A DNA stretch of 64,000 nt, taken from Kitasatospora sp. NBC_00458 (lineage in GTDB: Bacteria > Actinomycetota > Actinomycetes > Streptomycetales > Streptomycetaceae). Location: NCBI RefSeq assembly GCF_036013975.1, contig NZ_CP107904.1, positions 7,783,001 through 7,847,000 on the forward strand, in the 5' to 3' direction. The position numbers were made by a program, and so were the translations under genes. The notes beneath the pieces are model-generated. The model was not told the origin of the DNA. It ran no database searches and saw only the letters and a list, made by a program, of their open reading frames with translations. This document shows positions 43,589 to 50,879 of this stretch, piece by piece (positions within the stretch are counted from its first letter, which is position 1; every line of letters begins with the position of its first letter).

Positions 43589-44946
43589 GCACCGCCGTCG
43601 ACACCCCGCCCGCCCGCGCCGCCAGAGCCGGCGCGCCCACCATCACCCACTGGGACCCGGAGGACACCGACTTCTGGGAGCGCACCGGAGCCCGGACGGC
43701 CCGCCGCAACCTGATCTACTCGGTGGCCTCCGAACACATCGGCTTCTCGGTCTGGAGCCTCTGGTCCGTCCTGGTGCTCTTCCTCGGCCCCGAGTACCAC
43801 ATCGACCCGGCCGGGAAGTTCACCCTCACCGCCCTGCCCACCGCACTCGGCGCCGCGCTCCGCCTCCCCTACACCTTCGCCGTCGCCCGCTTCGGCGGCC
43901 GGACCTGGACGGTGGTCAGCGCCCTGCTGCTGCTCGTCCCCACCTCGCTCGCCGCGCTGATCCTCACCCCCGGCGTCTCCTACGGCACCCTGCTCGCCGT
44001 GGCCTGTGTCGCCGGGGTCGGCGGCGGCAACTTCGCCTCCTCGATGGCCAACATCAACTCCTTCTACCCGCACCGCCTCAAGGGCTGGGCGCTCGGCATC
44101 AACGCCGGCGGCGGCAACCTCGGCGTCCCCGCCGTCCAGCTCCTCGGACTGCTCGTCCTCGCCACCGCCGGGGCCGGCCACCCGCGGCTGCTGCCGCTGC
44201 TCTACATCCCGCTGATCGTGCTGGCCGCCGTCGGCGCCTGGCGGCGGATGGACAACCTGCCCGCCGCCCTGCGCGGCGCCGACCGCTCACTGCGCGAAGT
44301 CGCCCGCGACCCCTACGGCTGGGCCGTCTCCACCCTCTACATCGGTACCTTCGGCTCGTTCATCGGCTTCGGCTTCGCGTTCGGCCAGGTCCTCCAGGTG
44401 CAGTTCCACGACCGCTTCGACACCCCGGTCAAGGCGGCGGCGCTCACCTTCCTCGGTCCGCTGCTCGGCTCCCTGCTGCGCCCGGTCGGCGGCCGGCTCG
44501 CCGACCGCTGGGGCGGCGCCCTGGTCACCCTCGTCACCTTCATCGCGATGGGGGCCGGCACCGCCGTCGTCCTGGCCGCCTCGCGGGCGGGCTCGCTGCC
44601 GCTCTTCCTCTCCGGGTTCATCGCGCTCTTCGTGCTGAGCGGCATCGGCAACGGCTCGACGTACAAGATGATCCCGGCCCACTACGAGGGCCTGGTCCGC
44701 ACCGCGGTCGTCGCGGGCGCGGACCCGGTCGAGGCCGAGGCCGCCGGCCGTCGCCGCACCGCGGCCCTGATCGGACTGGCGGGCGCGATCGGCGCCTTCG
44801 GCGGGGTGCTGGTCAACCTGGCCTTCCGGCAGTCCTTCCTCGCCAGCCACAACGGTGACGCCGCGTACCTGGCCTTCCTCGCCGCCTACCTGTTCTGCTC
44901 GGCGCTGACCTGGGTGGTCTGGCTCCGGCCCGGCGCCCGCCGCTGA
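43585..44946 (+). CDS. Nitrate/nitrite MFS transporter (NarK/NasA type)
   Basis: A 453-residue NNP-family transporter with 12 helices. Signatures: GPEYHIDPAGKFTLTALPTALGAALRLPYTF, the nitrate-signature-like GVGGGNFASSMANINSFYP and AGGGNLGVPAVQLLGL, and GNGSTYKMIPAHY. The ATG overlaps the nirD stop. It brings in nitrate (or exports nitrite) for the pathway. No nitrate reductase gene is in the window, so either nitrite is the substrate used here or the reductase lies elsewhere. Confidence 0.92.
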   Translation: MSTAVDTPPARAARAGAPTITHWDPEDTDFWERTGARTARRNLIYSVASEHIGFSVWSLWSVLVLFLGPEYHIDPAGKFTLTALPTALGAALRLPYTFAVARFGGRTWTVVSALLLLVPTSLAALILTPGVSYGTLLAVACVAGVGGGNFASSMANINSFYPHRLKGWALGINAGGGNLGVPAVQLLGLLVLATAGAGHPRLLPLLYIPLIVLAAVGAWRRMDNLPAALRGADRSLREVARDPYGWAVSTLYIGTFGSFIGFGFAFGQVLQVQFHDRFDTPVKAAALTFLGPLLGSLLRPVGGRLADRWGGALVTLVTFIAMGAGTAVVLAASRAGSLPLFLSGFIALFVLSGIGNGSTYKMIPAHYEGLVRTAVVAGADPVEAEAAGRRRTAALIGLAGAIGAFGGVLVNLAFRQSFLASHNGDAAYLAFLAAYLFCSALTWVVWLRPGARR

Positions 44947-44997
44947 CGGGCTCGGCCCCGCCCGCGGGGCGCCCGGCACGTCGGCGCCGGTGCGGCG

Positions 44998-45034
44998 CCG
45001 GTCCCGGACGCGGCGTGCACGCGTCCGGGACCGG
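44998..45034. terminator. Bidirectional hairpin terminator
   Basis: A 15-bp perfect stem beginning CCGGTCCCGGACGCG with a 7-nt loop (45013-45019), between the convergent transporter gene and PstS-like gene. Confidence 0.8.
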
Positions 45035-45099
45035 TGCTTCGGTGCTCCGGTGCTTCGGCGCTGCGGAGGCGGGAGCGCCGCCCCGGCGGCCGGGGACCG

Positions 45100-46206
45100 T
45101 CAGCTGTGCATGGTGCTTCCGCAGGCGGCCGGCGGCAGCGGCAGGAAGCCGTGGCTGCGGATGGCGGGGAGGCCGCCGTCCTGCCGGCAGACCCAGCCGT
45201 TGCGGCCGAGGATCCGCTGCAGCGCGGTGCCGTGCGCGTCCGTCGACAGCCACTCGTACTCGCGCACGGTGTTGACGAGCACCCGGCCGTACCGGGTGGC
45301 GGCGAAGGACGTGTTGATGGTGTGCGTGGCGGCGCTGACCGGCTGGACGCCGTCGAGCGCGTGCGGGACGAGCAGGCCCGGGTTGTCCGTCGGGGTGGTG
45401 TGGCCGCCGTAGGCCTGGCCCAGGTAGCGGCCGACGGAGTACGGGACGATCGCGTTGGGGTCGTGCAGGATCGCGTCGACCCCCTGGTTGTCGCGGTCGA
45501 CGGGCGTCACGCACGGCCCGGGGACGAGCCCGTGGTCCCGGCCGGACTGGTCCAGGGCGTGGTTGAGGTAGGCCGCGGTGTCGGAGGCGAGGTACACGTC
45601 CCCGTTCTCGAAGACGCGGAAGTACCCGGGGAGCACCGGCCGGATGACGGCGTCCGGGAGGGCCGGGTCGATCTGCCGCCAGTTGGTGATCTGGCAGTTG
45701 TAGATGTACTTCAGCTGGGCGGCCGACAGGCTGGCCGGGGCGTTGCCGCCGGTCGGGGCGGCCCAGCTCACGGCGTCCTTCGCCAGGGCGACGAACCACG
45801 CCGAGGTGGGATCGCCGATTTTCGGCGCCCGGGCGCTGCGGGCGAAGTCGACGGTCCGGCTGCTGTTGGCGAGGAGCGAGACCACGGCGCCGTCGGAGTT
45901 GTACGGTCGGACGATCGAGTCGGCCCCGGTCTTGGGGGTGATCGTGTACGACCCGGTGGAGTCCCAGCTGTAGAGGCGCGGTGAGCCGGTGTCCCCGGCG
46001 GCCGTCAGCGAGGCGTTGTACTCGGCGGAGAACTGGTTGAACAGCGACTCCGTGACCTGGGCGCCCACGCCGACGATGTCGACGGCCCTGGGCGGGGGGA
46101 CGGGGATCGGCACGGGCGGGTCGGCGAGTGCGGGCGCGGTGGTGGCGAGGGCCAGCGCGGAGGCCAGTGCGAGGGTCGAGGCGACCCGGGTGACGAGGCG
46201 CAGCAT
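45100..46206 (-). CDS. Secreted PstS-like periplasmic-binding-fold protein (copy 1)
   Basis: A 368-residue exported protein. The signal peptide MLRLVTRVASTLALASALALATTAPALADPP is given here by its core LASALALATTAPALA. It then has a PBP_like fold resembling the phosphate-binding PstS/DING class: IVGVGAQVTESLFNQFSAEY, KDAVSWAAPTGGNAP, LSAAQLKYIYNCQITNWRQI, NAIVPYSVGRYLGQAYGG. No transporter permeases are adjacent. Conserved Cys residues near the end (GWVCRQD, PAACGS) may form a disulfide. It is 276 bp downstream of, and clearly duplicated from, the next gene. Confidence 0.8.
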   Translation of the reverse strand: MLRLVTRVASTLALASALALATTAPALADPPVPIPVPPPRAVDIVGVGAQVTESLFNQFSAEYNASLTAAGDTGSPRLYSWDSTGSYTITPKTGADSIVRPYNSDGAVVSLLANSSRTVDFARSARAPKIGDPTSAWFVALAKDAVSWAAPTGGNAPASLSAAQLKYIYNCQITNWRQIDPALPDAVIRPVLPGYFRVFENGDVYLASDTAAYLNHALDQSGRDHGLVPGPCVTPVDRDNQGVDAILHDPNAIVPYSVGRYLGQAYGGHTTPTDNPGLLVPHALDGVQPVSAATHTINTSFAATRYGRVLVNTVREYEWLSTDAHGTALQRILGRNGWVCRQDGGLPAIRSHGFLPLPPAACGSTMHS

Positions 46207-46482
46207 GAGGTGGACTCCCGGTCGGGGTTGGGTGGAGGGTCTCCGGGATCATCGGAGGGCCGGTCCGCCCCCGGGAAGATCCCAGGCTTCTGGGGGGCCC
46301 GCGGGCCTCGCAGGTCACCCCCGGTGTCCGCGTGTCCGGGCCGCCGCCTGTTCTTCCACCGGCCGCCCCCCGTCCACGCCCGCTCCGGCGGTGTCCGGCA
46401 CCCGCCCGTCGGGCCGGCCACCGCGTGCCGGTGGCGGGCCGGGGGGGGGAGGGCCGAGGGCCGTTCGTGCGGAGGAGAGGTC

Positions 46483-47589
46483 CTACATGTGGGTGATCGA
46501 TCCGCAGGCGCCGGGGGGAATCACCAGGAAGCCGTGGCTGCGGATGCCGGCCAAGGCAGCGGGGTCCCTGCAGATCCACCCGATGACGCTGAAGATGCGG
46601 CGGAGGGCCTGCGTGTGGGCGTCGCTGCCGTTCCACTCCGCGGCGCGGACGGTGTTGTAGAGGACGTACCCGTACGGTGACGCGGCGAACGTCGCGCTGA
46701 TGCTCGTGGTGCTGATCGGCTGGATCCCGTTGAGGGCGCGCGGGACGAGCGCTCCCGGCTCGTCGCCGGGGCCGGTGTGTCCGCCGTACGCCTGGCCGAG
46801 GTAGCGGCCGACCGAGTAGGGCACGACGGCGTTCGGGTCGTGGAGGACGGGGTCGGTGCCCTGGTTGCCCCGCTCGACGACGGAGACGCACGAGTGGTCG
46901 GTCGCGTTGTCGTTGAGCAGGATGCCGTGGTAGTTGATCTTCGCGAGGAAGTAGGTCGTGGTGTCGGTCGCGAGGCCGTAGGCTCCATTCCGGTCCACCG
47001 CCATGTGACCGGCCACGACGGGTCGGATGGTGGCATCCGGCAGCGCCGAGCTGATCTGCCGCCAGTTGGTGATCTGGCAGGAGTAGATGGCGCCCAGCTG
47101 GGCGGTGGTGAGGTTGGCCGGGGCGTTGCCGCCGGTCGGGGCGGCCCAGCTGACGGCGTCCTTGGCCATGGCGACGAACAGCGTGGTCACCGGGTCGCCG
47201 AACTGGGGCGTCCTGGTGTCCCGGCTGAAGTCGAGGGTGCGGCTGGTCGTGGCGCTGAGAGCGGTGATGCCCGCGCTGGATTCGAACGGGCGGACGATGG
47301 TGTCGGCCCCCGTTTTGGGGGTGATCGTGTTCGACCCGGTGGAGTCCCAGCTGTACAGGCGGGGCGAGGTGGAGTCGCCGGCGGCGGTGAGGGAGGCGTT
47401 GTAGTCGCCGGAGAACTGGTTGAACAGGGACTGCGTCACCGACGATCCGACGCCGACGATGTCGGCGGCCTTGGGCGGGGGCACGGGGATCGGCGCGGGC
47501 GGGTCGGCGAGCGCGGGGGCGGCCGTGGTGAGTGCCACGGCGGTGGCGAGCGCGAGGGCCGAGGCGGCCCGTGCGGCGAGGCGTAACAT
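46483..47589 (-). CDS. Secreted PstS-like periplasmic-binding-fold protein (copy 2)
   Basis: A 368-residue paralogue of the downstream gene with the same length, signal peptide type (LALATAVALTTAAPALA) and motifs: IVGVGSSVTQSLFNQFSGDY, KDAVSWAAPTGGNAP, LTTAQLGAIYSCQITNWRQI, NAVVPYSVGRYLGQAYGG, and an end PGACGSITHM. The most diverged part is the middle (about residues 200-235) facing the presumed ligand cleft, so the two may bind different ligands. A 29-bp stretch is identical upstream of both genes (46341-46369 and 47727-47755), so the promoter was duplicated too. Confidence 0.8.
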   Translation of the reverse strand: MLRLAARAASALALATAVALTTAAPALADPPAPIPVPPPKAADIVGVGSSVTQSLFNQFSGDYNASLTAAGDSTSPRLYSWDSTGSNTITPKTGADTIVRPFESSAGITALSATTSRTLDFSRDTRTPQFGDPVTTLFVAMAKDAVSWAAPTGGNAPANLTTAQLGAIYSCQITNWRQISSALPDATIRPVVAGHMAVDRNGAYGLATDTTTYFLAKINYHGILLNDNATDHSCVSVVERGNQGTDPVLHDPNAVVPYSVGRYLGQAYGGHTGPGDEPGALVPRALNGIQPISTTSISATFAASPYGYVLYNTVRAAEWNGSDAHTQALRRIFSVIGWICRDPAALAGIRSHGFLVIPPGACGSITHM

Positions 47590-47726
47590 GGAGGCAACTC
47601 CAAGCAGGGGATGGGTGGTTGGGGATCCATCGGTATCCTCGGTGGAGCCGGACGGCAGCCGGAAGTCCCCGGCGGGCAGGTCGGCCGGGGCAGCCGCAGG
47701 TCACCCCGGGTCGGCCGGTGTGCCGA

Positions 47727-47755
47727 CCGCCGCCTGTTCTTCCACCGGCCGCCCC
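47727..47755. repeat. 29-bp identical upstream element, copy at 46341-46369
   Basis: Identical 29-bp sequences, containing CCTGTTCTTCCACCGGCC, lie 137 and 134 bp upstream of the two PstS-like start codons. The retained spacing suggests a duplicated promoter or operator. Confidence 0.75.
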
Positions 47756-47863
47756 GCGGTCACCGCCGGGTCATCGCGGTCGGCCGACGGCGCCCACGGC
47801 GCCGGGTGACCGCGATCCGGTGGTGCGGCGGTGCATGGAGGGCGGGCGACGGTTCGGTCGGCG

Positions 47864-47876
47864 TTTCCGGTGGAAA
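47864..47876. promoter_or_regulatory. Operator dyad upstream of the TetR gene
   Basis: TTTCC-GGT-GGAAA palindrome, 14 bp upstream of TAGGGT (47890-47895), which is six nucleotides before the TetR ATG. It is probably an autoregulatory site, or may serve the divergent PstS-like gene. Confidence 0.5.
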
Positions 47877-47901
47877 ACGCCCGAGTTGCTAGGGTCGGGG
47901 C

Positions 47902-48582
47902 ATGGCAGCGAGCGGCGCCGGCGGCGCGAACCCCCCGGGGCGGATGCGGCGCGACGCGCAGCGCAACCGCGATCTACTGCTGGCCACCGCCCGTGACCTG
48001 TTCGCCCGGCACGGGCTGGACGTGCCGCTGGACCAGATCGCCAAGGACGCGGGCGTCGGGAACGCCACGCTCTACCGGCACTTCCCGACCCGCGAGGCGC
48101 TGATCGGCGAGGTGTTCGCGGACGCCGCGACGCTGCTCGGCGACGCCGGCGCGGAGGCGCTGGCCGCCGAGGACGCCTGGGGCGCCATCGAGCGCTACTT
48201 CGAGCGGATCTTCGAACTGGTCGCCGCCGACCGGGGCATCAACGACCTCGTCACCCAGGCCATCCCCACCGTCCCCGGGATGATCGAGATCAGCCGGCAG
48301 AACGCCGAGACGGTCGGCGCGCTGGTCGCCCGGGCGCAGCGGCAGGGCACCATGCGGGCCGACGTCGTGACCATGGACCTGCTCTTCATGCTCGGCCCGC
48401 TCTGCCGCGCGCTGCCCGCCACCACCGACCTCCGCCCGGACCTCTGGCGCCGCTACCTGGCCCTGCTGCTCGACGGCTTCCGCGCCCGGGCCGCCCACCC
48501 GCTGCCGGTCCCGCCGATCGGGGACGAGCACCTGGACAGGATGTTCGCCGACCTCTGGGAGGCGGACGGGCCGGGCGCCTGA
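47902..48582 (+). CDS. TetR-family transcriptional regulator
   Basis: A 226-residue regulator. The HTH reads RNRDLLLATARDLFARHGLDVPLDQIAKDAGVGNATLYRHFPTREAL, followed by a SbtR-like C-terminal helical domain (AIERYFERIFELVAADRGINDLV; LLFMLGPLCRALPATTDLRPDLWRRYLALLLDGFR). TAGGGT six nucleotides before the ATG and no ribosome-binding site indicate a leaderless transcript. No exporter is adjacent. Its target may be itself, the divergent PstS-like gene or a distant gene. Confidence 0.88.
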   Translation: MAASGAGGANPPGRMRRDAQRNRDLLLATARDLFARHGLDVPLDQIAKDAGVGNATLYRHFPTREALIGEVFADAATLLGDAGAEALAAEDAWGAIERYFERIFELVAADRGINDLVTQAIPTVPGMIEISRQNAETVGALVARAQRQGTMRADVVTMDLLFMLGPLCRALPATTDLRPDLWRRYLALLLDGFRARAAHPLPVPPIGDEHLDRMFADLWEADGPGA

Positions 48583-48780
48583 GGCCGGCCACCCACGCCC
48601 GCCGGCGCCCGCACCCGCGCCCGCGTCCGCCGGTCACCCGCGCCCGCGTCAGGAACCCGTACGGACCGCCCGCCCGCGCGTCAGGGGTCCGTCAACGAAC
48701 GGCCCGATCCCCTCCGCCGGGGCTTGGCTGGAGCTGAGCACCAAGACAGCGAACAGCCATCCGGAAGGACGGACAGGGCC

Positions 48781-49452
48781 ATGGCGGACAACGGCGCCGG
48801 CACCCACGCGGACGAGCCGATCGGCCCCCCGGTCGGCCCACGGAACGGGGCGGCCGCGGACGGCCGGTACGGGGCGGACGCGAACCCCGCCGCCGGGAAC
48901 GGCGCGGACGGCGCGGAGGACGCGGACGTAGCGGACGGCGCGGACGACGGCGACCGGGGCCGGATCGTGGTCGGCGTCAGCGGCTCGCTCGGCAGCCTCG
49001 CCGCGCTCCACCGCGCCGTCGCGGAGGCCCGCCGCCTCGACGCCGAAGTCCTCGCCGTGCACTGCTGGACCCCGGCGGGCGGCGAGTTCGGCTACCGCCG
49101 CTCCCCGTGCCCGCCGCTGCTCACCGCGTGCCGCGACGCCGCCGCGGCCCGCCTGCGCGAGGCCCTCGACCAGGCCTTCGGCGGCGTCCCGGCCGGCGTG
49201 CGGCTGCGCAGCGTGGCGGTCCGGGGCGAGACCGGGCAGGCCCTGGTCCACTGCGCCGACCGGCCCGGCGACCTGATCGTCCTGGGGGCCGGCGGCCGGG
49301 GCGCGCTCGCCCGGGCGCTGCGCCCGTCGGTCACCGCCTACTGCGTCCGGCACGCGAGCTGCCCGGTGCTGGCGGTCCCGAGGCCGCCGCTGCAGCGCGA
49401 GCTGGAGGCGTTCCGGCACCACCGCCGCATCCGGCTGTCGGTGCCGGCGTGA
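48781..49452 (+). CDS. Universal stress protein with disordered N-terminal extension
   Basis: A 223-residue protein. About 58 residues of Gly/Ala/Asp-rich sequence precede a single USP domain: RIVVGVSGSLGSLAALHRAVAEARRLDAEVLAVHCW, LIVLGAGGRGALARALRPSVTAYCVRHASCPVLAVP. The nucleotide-binding motif G-2x-G-9x-G[ST] is altered near the end (RPSV instead of GSV/GSVS), so ATP binding may be weak. Its stop overlaps the following small membrane protein (GTGA). Confidence 0.85.
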   Translation: MADNGAGTHADEPIGPPVGPRNGAAADGRYGADANPAAGNGADGAEDADVADGADDGDRGRIVVGVSGSLGSLAALHRAVAEARRLDAEVLAVHCWTPAGGEFGYRRSPCPPLLTACRDAAAARLREALDQAFGGVPAGVRLRSVAVRGETGQALVHCADRPGDLIVLGAGGRGALARALRPSVTAYCVRHASCPVLAVPRPPLQRELEAFRHHRRIRLSVPA

Positions 49453-49844
49453 GCGCCCGCCTCGCCCCCGCGATGTCCGGCGCCGTCGCCCTGACCGCCT
49501 CCGCCGCGCTCCTCCCCGTGCTCGCCGTACTCGGAGAACTCCGGCCCACCTGGGTCGCGTCGGCCGCCTACGCCGCGCTGTGCGCCGGCGTCGGCCGCTC
49601 CGCGCGCCCGGCCGCCGCCCCGCTGATCGGCCTGGCCGCCTGGCTCTTCCACAACGGCTTCGTCGAACACCGTCACGGTGCACTCGGCTGGTCCGGCGCC
49701 GCCCCTGAGTTCGGCCACCTCCTCCTGTTCACCGCCGCCGCGCTCGCGCTCGCCGTCCTCACGGGCCTGCGCCGCGGCCGCCGCGACCGGCTTCCGCGGC
49801 CCCGCGGCCGCCGCCCCGGCGGCCGGTACGGGCTGACGGCCTGA
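49449..49844 (+). CDS. Small membrane protein coupled to the stress protein
   Basis: A 131-residue protein with three to four hydrophobic segments (SGAVALTASAALLPVLAVLG; WVASAAYAALCAGVG; AAAPLIGLAAWLFHNGF; FGHLLLFTAAALALAVLTGL) and an Arg/Pro-rich tail. The loop FVEHRHGALGWSG is distinctive, but I do not recognise a named family. The GTG overlaps the stress-protein stop, implying a joint role, possibly tethering. Confidence 0.7.
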   Translation: MSARLAPAMSGAVALTASAALLPVLAVLGELRPTWVASAAYAALCAGVGRSARPAAAPLIGLAAWLFHNGFVEHRHGALGWSGAAPEFGHLLLFTAAALALAVLTGLRRGRRDRLPRPRGRRPGGRYGLTA

Positions 49845-49946
49845 GCGGCGGGCGGTCCGAGCGGCGGGCGTCCCGAGCGGTCCCGGCGGTGCGGCGGCCA
49901 TCCGGGGTTCTCCCGTGGTTCGGACGACTGTTCCGAGCTGGTACTG

Positions 49947-50106
49947 TTCTTCTCGTCGCGAGGGAGATGATCTCTCGTCAGGCGTCAGTGGTGCTACCAG
50001 AGCACGTCCTACTTTCAGTAGGGAGAGTCCGTGCGACCCGGGCCTGGCGCTCCAAGTCGGACGGGGTCCGGCACCTGTGAGGGTGCCGGGCCCCGTTCGC
50101 GTTTCC
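49947..50106 (+). ncRNA. Structured RNA repeat, copy A
   Basis: A 160-bp unit present four times. Likely -10 TACTGT at 49942-49947. Predicted elements: 5' hairpin CGAGGGA-gatga-TCTCTCG (49959-49977), GTGCT-ACCAG-AGCAC (49990-50004), CCTACT-TTC-AGTAGG (50008-50022), a long-range pairing GTCCG/CGGAC, and a terminator stem GGGGTCCGGCACC (50063-50075) pairing with 50082-50094, followed by GTTCGCGTTT. No open frame with coding character. No match to an RNA family I can name. Confidence 0.65.
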
Positions 50107-50160
50107 GGGCCGGCGGGTGTGCGGACCGGGTTTCGTGGCAGGGGCTCTGACCTGCTAGTC

Positions 50161-50320
50161 TTCTTCTCGTCGCGAGGGAGACGATTCCTCGTCAGGCGTC
50201 AGTGGTGCTACCAGAGCACGTCCTACTTTCAGTAGGGAGAGTCCGTGCGACCCGGGCCTGGCGCTCCAAGTCGGACGGGGTCCGGTACCTGAGAAGGTGC
50301 CGGGCCCCGTTCGCGTTTCC
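50161..50320 (+). ncRNA. Structured RNA repeat, copy B
   Basis: Starts exactly 214 bp after copy A, with -10-like TAGTCT just before it. The central region (about 90 bp from GTCAGGCGTCAGTGG) is identical to the other copies. The 5' hairpin right arm is TTCCTCG instead of TCTCTCG: two changes, both keeping pairing through G-U/G-C exchange. The terminator left arm is CCGGTACC (C to T) and still pairs by G-U. These compensated differences favour a functional RNA structure. Confidence 0.65.
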
Positions 50321-50463
50321 CCGGCTCCCGGCCGCCCCGGCCCGCTTCGTCCCGGCCCGTCGTCCTTCGTCCGCCGCCGACGGCATCCCGGTCTTCCGGC
50401 GGCGCGCCTCGCGGCTCCCCTATGATGTGTCAACTCGCTGACAGGCAAGGGATGGGGATCTCG

Positions 50464-50859
50464 GTGTTCGAGCAGGCGAAGGAATCGGGCGCGGCGGTCG
50501 GCACGGTCGGAGCGGTCGGCGACGGCGTGAGGGCACTCGACTTCCTGGTCTCCATCGACGACACGGAGCGGGAGCGGTCGGCCGCGGTGGGCGAGAAGGG
50601 CCTGTTCGGCCGCCGTGACGGGGCACCGGGCGAGGCCTCCGTCCGCAGCATCCCGGTCTCCGTCCTCCGCGAGAACCTCCAGCGGACCGTCGACGGCCTC
50701 CAGGCCGTTCTCGGGGAACTCCGGGTCCCGGAGGGCGGTATGCCGCTCAAGCAGGCCCAGGTCGCCTTCGAGGTCACCGCGAGCGGCGGGATCACCCTGG
50801 TCGGCACCTCGGCGCAGGTGGCGGCCAAGGGAGCCATCACGCTGACGTTCGGCTCCTGA
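50464..50859 (+). CDS. Small Trypco1-like (CU044_2847-type) protein
   Basis: A 131-residue protein. The C-terminal half (SIPVSVLRENLQRTVDGLQAVLGEL then PLKQAQVAFEVTASGGITLV and VAAKGAITLTFGS) matches the pattern of trypsin-co-occurring domain 1, a small beta-rich partner of caspase/trypsin-type effectors in NTP-dependent conflict systems. Residues 1-60 (ALDFLVSIDDTERERSAAV) are less clear. The GTG at 50464 is favoured because GGGGA lies five nucleotides upstream. An ATG at 50452 is possible; the ATGATG at 50422 overlaps a good -10 (TATGAT, 50421-50426). It ends 20 bp before the large effector gene. Confidence 0.65.
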   Translation: MFEQAKESGAAVGTVGAVGDGVRALDFLVSIDDTERERSAAVGEKGLFGRRDGAPGEASVRSIPVSVLRENLQRTVDGLQAVLGELRVPEGGMPLKQAQVAFEVTASGGITLVGTSAQVAAKGAITLTFGS

Positions 50860-50879
50860 ACCGCCTTCCAGCACACACG

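Noticed and set aside
49947..50106. tRNA or tRNA-like interpretation of the RNA units
   Set aside because: No cloverleaf, anticodon arm or TTCGA loop could be laid out.
49947..50320. CRISPR-like or satellite repeat interpretation of the 160-bp units
   Set aside because: Units are too long, have promoter and terminator features and no variable spacers; a structured RNA explains them better.
50422..50463. ATGATG as start of the Trypco1-like gene
   Set aside because: TATGAT here is a good -10 hexamer and no Shine-Dalgarno precedes it; GTG 50464 has GGGGA at five nucleotides.
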